From contig NC_068924.1 of the NCBI RefSeq assembly GCF_023091745.1, forward strand, positions 66,852,832 to 66,916,831: a stretch of DNA of 64,000 nucleotides, read 5' to 3'. Below the pieces are notes generated by a model. That model worked only from the letters and a program-made list of their open reading frames with translations, ran no database searches and had not been told where the DNA came from. Positions 33,003-43,933 of this stretch are shown here, piece after piece. The position numbers and the translations under genes were made by a program. The DNA is from Budorcas taxicolor (Eukaryota > Chordata > Mammalia > Artiodactyla > Bovidae). Position 1 is the first letter of the stretch, and each line of letters begins with the position of its first letter.

Positions 33003-33265
33003 TCCACCCAAATGGGACAGTGGTAAAGTATCTGCCTGGCAATTCAGGAGACACAAGAGGCATGGGTTCCATCCCGGGGTCAGGAAGATCCCCTGGAATA
33101 GGAAATGGCAACCAACCCCAGTAATCTTGCCTGAAAAATGCCAAGGCCTGAGGAGCCTGGTGGGCTACAGTCCAATGGGTCGCAGAGTCAGACATGCTTA
33201 CGTGACTAATCACATATGCACAAACACCACCAACACCGCCGCCACCACCACAACCACCACCACCA
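33003..33265 (+). mobile_element. Bov-tA SINE with CAC-rich tail
   Basis: Plus-strand diverged Bov-tA (GGGACAGTGGTAAAGTATCT, GAAGATCCCCTGGAATAGGA) ending near 33218. An imperfect (CAC)n/(CAA) trinucleotide stretch at about 33224-33265 follows and looks like an expanded SINE tail. Confidence 0.9.
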
Positions 33266-33269
33266 AAGC

Positions 33270-34350
33270 AATTTTTCTGCTCCTAAATATTTTCATGCTT
33301 TCATTTTATGGAAATATAATTAGATAGAAAATAGAGTCACTTTAAATGTGACAACTGCACATCACTTTCATATAACAGACCCTCACCAACAGTGAACAGC
33401 ACAAAGCTAAGGAAGTATTTCAGATGATGCTTGCAATAGTTCAGTTACCTGCTCATGAGCATTGCTTAAAACACCAACATGACTTGATCCAGAAAGAAAG
33501 TACACTTTTAGAGTAATTGCCAATGACAGCCGTCAGAGAGGGTGATTCTGAAATTCTGAAATAGAGTTGCTTAAATACTATGCCATATATAGGGATGCAT
33601 TTTAAGCAATCCAGGAACAAATCTAACTTTGGTTTGGAAGAATATTCTCCATGAATCTTCTGTGTTTATGCACAATTTGAATGGGAGTATAAATAGACTT
33701 TCTTTTACACTATCTTTCCAAAGATTATATAATGATCAGCTTTGGACATGTCTTTCCCATTGGAGCAAATCAAAGGCATGCTAACTTACTCCGAAGTCTT
33801 CTAAACATAATTTCAGAGTAGGCATGCTTATTGGACACTATACAATATAAGATTCAGGTTTCCAGTGCTGAAGATTTTTCTCCAGGAACTCAACCCACAA
33901 TGTTTGCAATTTTCACCTGAATCTTTGTCCTGGGGAAACTGGGGCTCAGGGAACCAGGAGAAGAAAATGCTGATTAGCCCTCGAATGCTATTTCTGTCAG
34001 TTATATTCCTTTGTGCCTGACCTAGAATTAACATGTATTTTTCTACCAAACAAAAACTGTGGCAGGGTGACTATTAAGACTAAATGGCAAGAACTTTCAC
34101 ATTTATTGACAACTTACTTATCCAAAATTAATCTCAGAGTGACTAATTTTTCAGAAACATTCAGTTAATTGTAAGAGTATATCTTCATCTAAAAGTTTAC
34201 CCTCAAACTAATAAGAGATGTTATCTTGAAGGCAACATGATTGTACCTCAGATATGTCATTATTTTTGTACTTATTAGCACTATATAATAGATTAGATAA
34301 GTTTAAATTTTTGTTGCACAGAAGATTTTTTTCGAGGGGATACCAAATTT
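33270..34350. other. No recognisable feature
   Basis: About 1.1 kb without a repeat family or exon that I can name. Confidence 0.45.
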
Positions 34351-35223
34351 TTGTTGTTGTTGTTCAGTTGCTAAGTCATGTCCAACTCCTTGCGACCCCG
34401 TGGGCTATTGCACACCAGGCTCCTCTGTCCTTCACAATTTCCTGGAGTTTGCTCAAATTCATATCCAGGAGTCAGTAATGCTGTGTAGCCATTTCATCCT
34501 CTGTTGCTCTCTTCTTTTTTTTTTTTTTGCCTTCAATCTTTCCCAACATCAGAGTCTTTTCCAATGAGTTGGCTGTTTGTACCAGGTGGCCAAAGTATTG
34601 GAGCTTCTGCTTGAGCATCAGTCCATTCAATGAATAGACTATTTGGGGCTGATTTCCTTTTGGATCAACTGGTTTGATCTCCTTGCAGTCCAAGGGACTT
34701 TGACGTTTTCTCCAGCACCACAGTTTGAAAGTATCAGTTCTTCAGGTCTCAGCTCTCTTTATGGTCCAACCATAAAATTCATACATGACTACTGGAAAAA
34801 CCATAGCTTGACTATATGGACCTTTGTTGACAAAGAGATGACTCTCATTTTCAATACATTGTTTCGGTTTGTCATAACTTTCCTTCTAAGGAACAAATGT
34901 CTTTTAATTTCAAGGCTGCTATCATCATCCACAGTGATTTTGGAGCCCAAGAGAATAAAATATGTCACTGTTCCCCCCTTTTCCCCTATTTTGCCATGAA
35001 ATTATGGGCCCAGATGCCATGATTTTAGTTTTTAGAATGTTGAGCTTCAAGCCAGCTTTCTCCCTCTTTTCTTTCACCTTTATCAAAAGGCTCTTTAGTT
35101 TTTCTTCACTTTCTACCATTAGAATGGTATCATCTGCATATCTGAGATTTTTTTGATATTTCTCCTAGCAATCTTAATTCCAGCTTGTGAGTCATCCAGC
35201 CTGGCATTTTGCATGATCTACTC

Positions 35224-35438
35224 GGTGGTGGTGGTTTAGTCCTAAGTCATGTCTGACTCCTGTGATCCCAAGCACTATAGCCTGCAAAGCTCCTCTGATC
35301 ATGGCATTCTTCAGGCAAGAATACTGGAGTGGGTTGCCAGGTTCCTCCTCCAGGAGATCTTCCTGAGCCAGAAATCAAACCCTGTCTCCTGATTTGCAGG
35401 CAGATTCTTTACTGACTGAGGTATGAGGGTAGCCCTTG
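35224..35438 (-). mobile_element. Bov-tA SINE nested in BovB RT region
   Basis: Reverse complement of Bov-tA, with the head TATGAGGGTAGCCC at the right end. TSD TGATCTACTC (35214-35223) and TGATGTACTC (35439-35448) match at 9 of 10. BovB sequence resumes exactly after the right copy. Confidence 0.96.
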
Positions 35439-35623
35439 TGATGTACTCTGCATAGAAGTTAAATAAACAAGGTGAAAATATATAGCCTGTTGTAATCCTT
35501 TCCTAATTTTGAACCAGTCAGATGATCCATGTTTTGTTCTAATGTTGCTTCTTGACCTGCATACAGGTTTCTCAGGAGACAGGTAAGGTGGTCTGGTATT
35601 CCCATCTCTTTAAGAATTTTCAT

Positions 35624-35735
35624 GTGGATGTATGGCAACACCAATAAAATATTGTAAAGTAAAAAATAAAACAAAACAAAAAAACAAATAAATTCTAATT
35701 TTTGAGAAAGGAAAAAAAAAGAGTTATCTTAAGTT
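35624..35735 (+). mobile_element. Short L1 3' tail nested in BovB
   Basis: GTGGATGTATGGCAACACCA, ATAAAATATTGTAAAGTAAA and A-rich tail sequence interrupt BovB between its AAGAATTTTC and GACCCACACAG positions. This matches the end of the L1 at 49900-49970. Confidence 0.75.
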
Positions 35736-36403
35736 TGTATGACCCACACAGTTAAAGGCTGTAGTGTAGTCAGTGAAGCAGAAGTAGATGTTTTTATGGA
35801 ATTCCCTTGCTTTCTCCATGATCCAATGAATGTTGACAATTTGATCTCTGGTTCCTCTACCTTTTCTAAACCCAGCTTGTACATCTGGAAGTTCTCAGTT
35901 AGTGTACTGCTGAAGACTAGCTTGAAGGATTTTGAGTATCACCTTGCTAGCACATTGAATGAGTGCAATTTTATGGTAGTTTGAAAATTCTTTGGCATTG
36001 CTCTTCTGTGCAAGTGAAATAAAGACTGACCTTTTCCAGTCCTGTGGCCACTGCTGAGTTTTCTCAATTTGCTGACATATTGAGTGTAACACTTTAACAG
36101 CATCATCTTTTAGGATTTGAAATAACTCAGCTCAAATCATGTCACTTCTACCACCTTTATTTGTAATACTGGTTCCTAAGGCCCACTTGTCTTCACGCTC
36201 CCTCATGCCCAGCTGTAGGTGAGTGACCACACCATCATGGTTATCTGGTTCATTAAAACCTTTTTTGTATAGATCTTTCATGTGTTCTAACCATTTCTTC
36301 TTAATCTCTTTTGTTTCTTTACATCCTTGCAATTTCTGTCCTTTATCATGTCCATTCTTCCATGATATATTCCCTTGTTATCTCCAATTTTCCAGAAGAG
36401 AAC

Positions 36404-36830
36404 CTAAATACTTTGTTTAAATTCCCATTTTCTAGGAGCATATTTGTTTTATTCTCAACTATCAACTCATTGTGAATAGTGAAATTGTCTAATTTTTGTC
36501 TGAATTTTTGGTAACTAATATTGGGTAGCACATAATAGATTTCTAAGAAAAACAGGGTGTATTTCATATGAATAAAAGAAGAAAATGAATTTCTCTATCA
36601 GAAAGTCAACAAAAGAAGAAGAATCAGTAGCTTATTAAAAGGAACTACTGTATGCTAACAGAGGAAGAGAAACCTGCCGTTTGCCAATGATATCACAAGT
36701 TCACAAGAGGTAATACATTAGAAGTAAAGCTCACGAATTCTTTTTGAAAAATCATTTCTACCTTACATAGTTCTATTCTTAAATGTACAGTAATTTGAGT
36801 TTTAGAAATTGCATATACCTATAAATTACA
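36404..36830. other. No recognisable feature
   Basis: No repeat or gene identified. Confidence 0.5.
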
Positions 36831-36834
36831 CCAA

Positions 36835-37100
36835 GCAACCTGTGTAAAATCCACCCTTCACTCCAGAACGTTTCTGTGTTGCCTCTTCCAGTCAATTCCA
36901 CCCTTCTTGGAAGAAAACCACTGTTTGTGTTCTGAGCACAACAGATTAATTTTGCCTGTTCTAGGATTTCTGAAAATTGGAATCAGCCAATATAATTCTC
37001 AAGTAAAACTACATTTTCTCATCTAAATATCTGTGAGATATATTTTTGCTGTTGCATATATCAATTATGTGTTTTATTTGTGAATCAGTGTAGTTGGTGA
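36835..37100 (-). mobile_element. Old L1 (L1M-type) fragment
   Basis: CCCTTCACTCCAGAACGTTT, TTCCAGTCAATTCCACCC, ATTAATTTTGCCTGTTCTAG and TTGCTGTTGCATATATCAAT match the reverse complement of old L1 3'UTR in order. Confidence 0.78.
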
Positions 37101-37158
37101 CACTGAAGTTTAAATCATTTATACCCTTACTGAAAAATTTTCCCTCTACTTATTCTGA

Positions 37159-38043
37159 ATTCAGATTGGGAAAGGAGCTTGTCAAGGATGTATATTGTCA
37201 CCTGCTTATTTAACTTACATACAGAGTACATCATATGAAATACTAGGCTGGATGAAGCACAAACTGGGATTAAGATTGCTGGGAGAAATGTTAATAAGAG
37301 GAACTAAAGAGACTCTTGATGAAACTGAAAGAAGAGAGTGAAAAAGCTGGCTTAAAAATCAAAATTCAAGAAACTAAGATCATGGGATCCAGTCCCATCA
37401 CGTCATGGCAAATAGATGGGGAAACAATGGAAACAGTGACAGATTTTATTTTCTTGGGCTCCAAAATCACTGCAGATGGCATATGCAGCCATGAAATTAA
37501 AAGACACTTGCTCTTTGGAAGAAAAGTAATCACCAATAAAGACAGACTATTAAAAGGCAGAAACATTACTTTGCTGACAAAGTTCTGTCTAGTCAAAGAT
37601 TTCTTATTCCAGGAATCATATATGGATGTGAGAGTTGGACTATAAAGAAAGCTGAGCACCAAAGAATTGATGCTTTTGAACTGTGGTGTTGGAGTAAACT
37701 CTTTAGAGTCCCTTGGACTGCAAGATCAAACCAGTCCATCCTAAAGGAAATCAGTCCTGAATGTTAATTGGAAGGATTGATGCTGAAGCTGAAACTCCAA
37801 TACTTTGGCCATCTGATGGGAAGAACTGACTCATTTGAAAAGACCCTGATGCTGGGAAAGATTTAAGGCAGGAGGAGAAGGGGATGACAGAGGATGAGAT
37901 GGTTGGATGGCATCACTGACTTAATGGACATGAGTTTGAGTAAACTCTGGGAGTTAGTGATGGACAGGGAAGCTTGGCATGCTGCAGTCCATGGGGTCAC
38001 AGAGAGTCAGACACACTAAGCGACTGAACTGAACTGAACTGAA
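37159..38043 (+). mobile_element. BovB LINE 3' part with YADD box deleted
   Basis: Plus-strand BovB from GATTGGGAAAGGAGCTTGTC to its CTGAACTGAACTGAAC tail. At about 37293, roughly 48 bp are missing that encode the catalytic YADD box in other copies, so GTTAATAAG joins directly to AGGAACTAAAG. A downstream frame (37316-37645) still reads KAGLKIKIQETKIM through GSKITADGICSHEIKRHLL. Flanks CTTATTCTGA (37149-37158) and CTTACTCTGA (38044-38053) match at 9 of 10. Confidence 0.94.
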
Positions 38044-38053
38044 CTTACTCTGA

Positions 38054-39259
38054 TAATTATGGAGAGAAGGTTGCTGACCTTTTAGAGTGATGTCATAAAT
38101 AATTGGTATCAAAAGTAATAATTTTAGCATTACTTAAGCAATTAGAAATTGGTGTATGAGTGAGAAAAATTTGGTGATAGAACTGAAACTTCAAATGTAT
38201 ACATTTTGATATATCAGTGAGACACGTATGAAGAAATATTGAGTAAGTAGCTGGAGGTTTGAGGAAATAAGTGAATACATATAAAATTAGTATAGCTCTT
38301 AGAAGGCAGAAATTGCTTAATAATTATGAAGTGCTATAGTAACTAGATGGCTTAGAGATTATTCTATTTTTATTTCTGTCCTTGATTATAAAGAATAAGG
38401 ATCTACTAGGCTTTTTGTTATTGTCTTGGGAAAACAACAGCTCTTGATTTGCAATCTAGTCATAGATTAAGCAAATGTGAAAATTCTCAAAGGAGGGGGA
38501 CATTTACTATAAATTTTAAAAATCTTTGAGAACATCTATTATCTTTGGAGTTATTAGAAATCTATAGGGTTCAGTCACAGAATACATATTCTTTTCAATG
38601 CATCTACATTTTCCCCAAGCTTTGCTATAAGACTAAAATTTTGATATTTTTAACAATATTAAAATAATACAAAAATATTCTTTGATGAAAACAGTGCTGA
38701 ATAAGAAAGGTTTTATTCTTTGAAATTATTGAGAATTCTTGTTTTTTAAGACATAGTTTCACTCTTTTTCATAGCCTAACTCTCCTACGTTTTTGTTTTC
38801 TTCATGATAGTTCTCAAATTTTTGTAATTATTTAATTTGTCTTGCTCTTTAGAAACAGAAACATCCAGAGGATTGTCAGGATAAACATTTCTCTCTGGAA
38901 AGATAGAGGTGTCTGAATTCCACATGGACAACATCTCAGATGATGATAAGTTCCAGAGCAGCAGAGTGGTAATGGGTATATGTAATGGAGTGGATTAATA
39001 TCAAGGCCATGAGAACCTGTGGTTCAAAATCAGTCAGCCATGCAGCAATTGAAATCACCCAAGTAGACAGCAGAGCTAGAGTATAGAGGAACATTGGGCA
39101 TCCGTTGGTAACACTCTTGCTGAGGGAAAGTTAATGGTCTCAAATGATGTCCCTGTAGAGTAGGAATGAAAGCATGAACTCCAGAGGAGAAGAGTTCAAA
39201 AAAGAGTGAAATGAGAATGCTTTGAACACTGCATCGCTAAATAATAGAGCTAGTGCGAA
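38054..39259. other. No recognisable feature
   Basis: About 1.2 kb. The 38860-39240 part is less AT-rich and could be an unidentified old element, but I cannot name it and see no splice-bounded open frame. Confidence 0.45.
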
Positions 39260-41246
39260 AAAACACTTGAACTCATCTCACATGTTAGTAAAGTAATGCT
39301 CAAAATTCTCCAAGCCAAGCTTCAACAGTACATGAGCTAGGAACTTCCAGATGCTCAAGCTGGATTTTGAAAAAAGCAGAGGAACCAGAGATCAAATTGA
39401 GAATATCTATTGGATCATTGAAAAACCAAGAGAGTTCCAGAAAAAAAAAAAATCTACTTCTGCTTTATTGACTATGCCAAACCCTTGGACGGTGTGGATG
39501 AAAACAACCTGTAGAAAATCACTGAAGAGATGGGAATATCAGACCACCTGACCTGCCTCCTGAGAAATCTGTACACAGGTCAGAAAGCAACAGTTAGAAC
39601 TGGACATGGAACAACAAACTGGTTCCAAATAGGGAAAGGAGTATGTCAAGGCTGTATATTATCACCCTGCTTATTTAACTTACACGCAGAGTTCAGTTCA
39701 GTTCAGTTCAGTCGCTTAGTTGTGTCTGACTCTTTGCGACTCCATGAATCGCAGCACACCACGCCTCCCTGTCCATCGCCAATTCCCGGAGTTCACTCAG
39801 ATTCACGTCCATCGAGTTGGTGATGCCTTCCAGCCATCTCATCCTCTGTTGTCCCCTTCTCATCCTGCCCCCAATCCCTCCCAGCATCAGAGTCTTTTCC
39901 AATGAGTCAACTCTTCGCATGAGATGGCCAAAGTACTGGAGTTTCAGCTTCAGCATCATTCCTTCTGAAGAAATCCCAGGGTTGATCTCCTTCAGAATGG
40001 ACTGGTTGGATCTCCTTGCAGTCCAAGGGACTCTCAAGAGTCTTCTCCAACACCACAGTTCAAAAGCATCAATTCTTCAGCGCTCAGCCTTCTTCACAGT
40101 CCAACACTCACATCCATACATGACTAGTGGAAAAACCATAGCCTTGGACTAGACGGACCTTAGTCGGCAAAGTAATGTCTCTGCTTTTTAATATGCTATC
40201 TAGGTTGGTCATAACTTTTCTTCCAAGGAGTAAGCATCTTTTAATTTCATGGCTGCAGTCACCATCTGCAGTGATTTTGGAGATCCCAAAAATTAAAAGT
40301 CTGACACTGTTTCCACTGTTTCCCCATCTATTTCCTATGAAGTGATGGGACTGGATGCCATGATCTTTGTTTTTTGAATGCAGAGTACATCATGAGAACT
40401 CTGGGCTGGACGAAGCACAAGCTGGAATCAAGATTTCCAGGAGAAATATCAATAACCTCAGATATACAGATGACACCACCCTTATGTCAGAAAGTGAAGA
40501 ACAAAAGAACCTCTTGATGAAAGTGAAAGAAGAGAGTGAAAAAGTTGTCTTAAAGCTCAACATTCAGAAAATGAAGATCATAGCATCCAGCCCATCACTT
40601 AATGGCAAATAGATGGGGAAGCAATGGAAACAGTGAGAGACTTTATTTTGGGGGGCTCCAAAATCACTGCAGATGGTGATTGCAGCCATGAAATTAAAAG
40701 ATGCTTACTCCTTGGAAGAAAAGTTATGATCAACTTAGACAGCATATTAAAAAGCAGAGACATTACTTTGCCAACAAAGGTCCATCTAGTCAAGGCTATG
40801 GTTTTTCCACCAGTTATGTATAGATGTGAGAGTTGGACTATAAAGAAAGCTGAGCACCGAAGAATTGATGCTTTTGAACTGTGGTGTTGGAGAAGACTCA
40901 TGAGAGTCCCTTGGACTGTAAGGAGATCCAACCAGTCCATCCTAAAGGAAATCAGTCTTGACTATTCATTGGAAGGACTGATGCTGAAGCTGAAACTCCA
41001 ATACTTTGACCTCCTGATATGAAGAACTGACTCGTTTGAAAAGACCCTGGTGCTAGGAAAGATTGAAGGCAGGAGGAGAAGGGGCTGATGGAGGATGAGA
41101 TGGTTGGATGCCATCACCAACTCAATGGACATGAGTTTTTTGTAAATTCTGTGAATTGGTGATGGACAGGGATGCCTGATGTGCTGCAGTCCATGGGGTC
41201 ACAAAGTGTCGAACATGACTGAGCAACAGAACTGAACTGAACTGAG
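39260..41246 (+). mobile_element. BovB LINE, split by a second BovB
   Basis: Outer, older plus-strand BovB. The left part (39260-39692) starts in the RT fingers and runs to CACGCAGAGT. The right part (40380-41246) resumes GCAGAGTACATCATGAGAAC and continues to the AACTGAACTGAACTGA tail and an A-rich run (41248-41270). Motif A is altered and the catalytic box reads YTDD (40463-40474). Its frame is broken in several places. The interruption at 39693-40379 is an opposite-strand BovB. Confidence 0.94.
39693..40379 (-). mobile_element. BovB LINE 3' end (second variant) nested in an older BovB
   Basis: Minus-strand BovB with an extended TTCAGTTCAGTTCAGTTCAG tail at its 3' end. It carries the variant blocks TTCTGAAGAAATCCCAGGG and CCTTCAGAATGGACTGG shared with 29729-30188. 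Several CpG sites survive (GTCGCTTAG, CTTTGCGACTC, GACGGACC). It is flanked by GCAGAGT at 39686-39692 and 40380-40386. It ends in the element at the position GATCATGGCATC. Confidence 0.95.
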
Positions 41247-41313
41247 TGCAAAAAAGAAAAAAAAAAAAAAAGATGTTGTGATCTCTAGTTAACAGAAGAG
41301 CAATAAAGTGCTG

Positions 41314-41458
41314 AGGGGACAACAACAGAGGATGAGATGGTTGGATGGCATCACCAACTCAATGGACACAAATCTGAGCAAACTCTGGGAGATGGTGAAG
41401 AACAGGGAGGCCTGATGTACTGCAGTACTCTTCTCAAAGAGAGAAGACTGATCAATGG
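41314..41458 (+). mobile_element. Short BovB 3' fragment
   Basis: ACAGAGGATGAGATGGTTGG through CAGGGAGGCCTGATGTACTG. It lies between GAAGAGCAATAAAGTGCTG (41295-41313) and GAAGAACAATAAGGTATTG (about 41459-41477), which match at about 15 of 19 and may be an old TSD. The BovB tail itself is lost. Confidence 0.85.
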
Positions 41459-41783
41459 AAGAACAATAAGGTATTGGAGAACACAGGTCTGTGAGTGATA
41501 TAAGTTAATTTTTGACTGTCTCCACTGACCACAAGCAAAAAAATATCCTTTTCATTTTCCTAATAGGAAAGGACTCCACATTTTCATCATTAATATTCTC
41601 TAGCAATCTGTAAGATTCTCTAAACCTTACAAAGAGCATGTGGTCCTACAATCCCAATGTGGCAAGTGCTATGTAAAAGTTAGAATAAAGACAACTATTC
41701 TTTTTATTCTATTCCACTCCACATAGCATATGGAAGAATAAAAGGACCAGATTCCCAAAGCCTGCAAGGCTGAGCCTTGATGT

Positions 41784-41982
41784 GCTCATATGCTCAGTCA
41801 TGTCCAACTCTTTGCAGCCCATGTAACGTAGCCCACCAGGCTCCTCTGTCCATGGAATTTTCTAGGTAAGAGTAGGGTGCCATTTCTTACACCAGGGTAT
41901 ATTCCTGACCCAGGGATTGAAACTGTGTCTGTTATGTCTCCTGCTATGGCAGGCAAAATCTTTACCACTAGCACCACCTGGG
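41784..41982 (-). mobile_element. Bov-tA SINE
   Basis: Reverse complement of a diverged Bov-tA with the head AGCACCACCTGGG at the right end. TSD GAGCCTTGATGT (41772-41783) and GAGCCTTGCTGT (41983-41994) match at 11 of 12. Confidence 0.95.
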
Positions 41983-41994
41983 GAGCCTTGCTGT

Positions 41995-43357
41995 AAACTT
42001 ATACAAATGAATCATTTACTGAGTTACTATGAAACCCCTGGTGTACTATATCTCTGACTTCCTTTACACTGGATACAAAAGGAAAGAGTGAAAGCTGCAT
42101 CTATCAAAAAACTATGTTTTTCCCCCTGAAAATTTATGGAAAGTATAAAATATATAATATATGTTGATCCCAAAATGAAGCCAAACATTTTAATTGATAT
42201 TGGTTCTTGATTAAAAATCCATATATTTGGGTCACTCTCCAGGACACTTGAGTAAAAATCTCTAGTTTGGGGCCTAGAATGTGGATTTTGACCTTTGTCC
42301 TTGAATCTTCTCTGCAACCAAGTGCTTGAGAGTCATAAACTACTTCCAAAAATATTCATAGAAATATATATTGGCCTATCTGTCAAATGCTATCAGAGAT
42401 TAGTTTTCTTTTACATTTAATTTAACATCTGATTAATGCATAAGTAAAATTTTCATTGCAGAAAATTATATTTCAAGATGCAGTTCAGTTAGTAAGTTAA
42501 TGATTCATGAATGAAATGATTTATAGCATTTGAATCATAATAAGATACTTGGTTCTGTGGTTGAAATAAGTTTCTGTTCTTTGAACCCTTCATAAAAGGG
42601 TAGAACATATTTTGTCAGAAAATATCTGATAAAAAATAAAAGAAAGTATCTAATGGAGAAATAGTTAAGAGGAAGTTTTCTTCCTGGCAATTTAAAAAAA
42701 TGAGAGATAAATTGTGAGGAAAAGTGATAAAATTCAACAAAGATAAATAAATCCTAAATTTATTTGGATAAATACTACCAAAGTCATGGTAAGTTCATGA
42801 AACCAGAGGCAATGAAATATTTTCTTATGAACCAGTTCTTCCAATACTAAACGTTCTCTATGAGGAATAAAATTTAGTACTAGATAAGGAAAAAATTGAA
42901 AATATTATTTCTAAACCACTATTAATGATTTCACTGAGTGTTAAGACAGCTAAGATATGGAAATACATGACTGCTACTCTTACTTTCAATCAAAATTGCA
43001 GATTAATTATTAATATTCAAAAGAGATAAAATTTTAACTTGATTTTGCTTTCACCTTATGCTTTTGAGCATCTGAGGGAGGAAACAGGGATCTGAAGAGT
43101 ACCCCTATTAAGAACAGTTCAAACAACTCATCCTTGACACTGACAATAAGTCGGTCAACCATACAGAATATAATTGGAATCCAGCAACATTTCCACAAAG
43201 GCTCTTTGGATTTACTTAGAAAAATGTAGAATTTGAAGATGACACAAAGTAAATTAAATACATATTTAGCTGTCTAAATCTCAGTAACATGACTGTGCTT
43301 ATGTAATTAATTTGTGCCAATAACAGTATATACTCTCAACTATTTGCTAAATAAATT
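41995..43357. other. No recognisable feature
   Basis: About 1.4 kb of AT-rich sequence without a repeat or exon that I can name. Confidence 0.5.
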
Positions 43358-43368
43358 ATTTTAAACTA

Positions 43369-43635
43369 TGGAGAAGGCGATGGCATCCCACCCCACTACT
43401 CTTGCCTGGAAAATCCCATGGATGGAAAAGCCTGGTAGGCTACAGTCCCTGGGGTCGCGAAGAGTCAGACATGATTGAGTGACCTCACTTTCACTTTTCA
43501 TTTTCATGCATTGGAGAAGGAAATGGCAACCCACTCCAGTGTTCTTGCCTGGAGAATCCCAGGGACCGTGGAGCCTGGTGGGCTGTCATCTATGGGGTCA
43601 CACAGAGTAAGACATGACTGAAGCGACTTAACAGC
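43369..43635 (+). mobile_element. BOV-A2 SINE (dimeric)
   Basis: Two Bov-A units joined by a TTTCACTTTTCATTTTCATG linker (43487-43509). It begins GGAGAAGGCGATGGCATCCC and ends GACTGAAGCGACTTAACAGC. A perfect 11-bp TSD ATTTTAAACTA lies at 43358-43368 and 43636-43646. Confidence 0.97.
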
Positions 43636-43639
43636 ATTT

Positions 43640-43933
43640 TAAACTAACTTAGATGAACAAAGAAAATAGATTTTTGAATGAGAAACTGGGGAAAATATGT
43701 TGTACAGTAGATTCAAGATCCAAAATAAAAATGATTTGTTAGAAAAAGGAATATTTCTATTAACATTATTCTTTTGCCTTCTTAGTGGCATAGTCATTTA
43801 TCACTTCTTTCCACTCACTATTTTTATGATATTATTTCCATGGAGAAAGTTAAAATACTGTATTTCATTCTTGTATCTTATATAATTTTAATAATTTTCC
43901 ATTTTTTACAGGTTTATAATTTTTTAGTGGTAT
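43640..43933. other. No recognisable feature
   Basis: AT-rich spacer between a SINE and the next BovB. Confidence 0.5.

Larger units (their letters stand above)
34925..36332 (-). pseudogene. BovB reverse transcriptase pseudogene (minus strand)
   Basis: Decayed RT frame of the BovB at 34352-36403. On the minus strand, pieces read in order from the linker (about 36132-36332, NHDGVVTHL) through the fingers region with WPQDWKRSVF (about 35895-36092), the IPDHLTCLLRNLYAGQEAT block (about 35525-35620), the YADD box (35129-35140), and the post-palm EKAGLKLNILKTKIM (about 35010-35060). The pieces lie in different frames and are split by a SINE and an L1 tail. A K-rich linker and the missing endonuclease match other 5'-truncated copies. 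It is nonfunctional. Confidence 0.88.
34352..36403 (-). mobile_element. BovB LINE, about 1.7 kb, carrying two insertions
   Basis: Minus-strand BovB from its 3' end (TTGTTCAGTTGCTAAGTCAT) through the RT domain to the linker before it. The YADD box reads intact at 35129-35140. Motif A has drifted (around 35760-35800, minus strand). Frames are broken by many indels, so it is old. A Bov-tA lies at 35224-35438 and an L1 3' tail at about 35624-35735. It extends about as far into the linker as the copy at 59138-60860. Confidence 0.92.

Noticed and set aside
38860..39240. Possible processed pseudogene or exon
   Set aside because: The segment is slightly less AT-rich, but I found no extended frame, no poly-A tail, no flanking repeat and no recognisable protein similarity.
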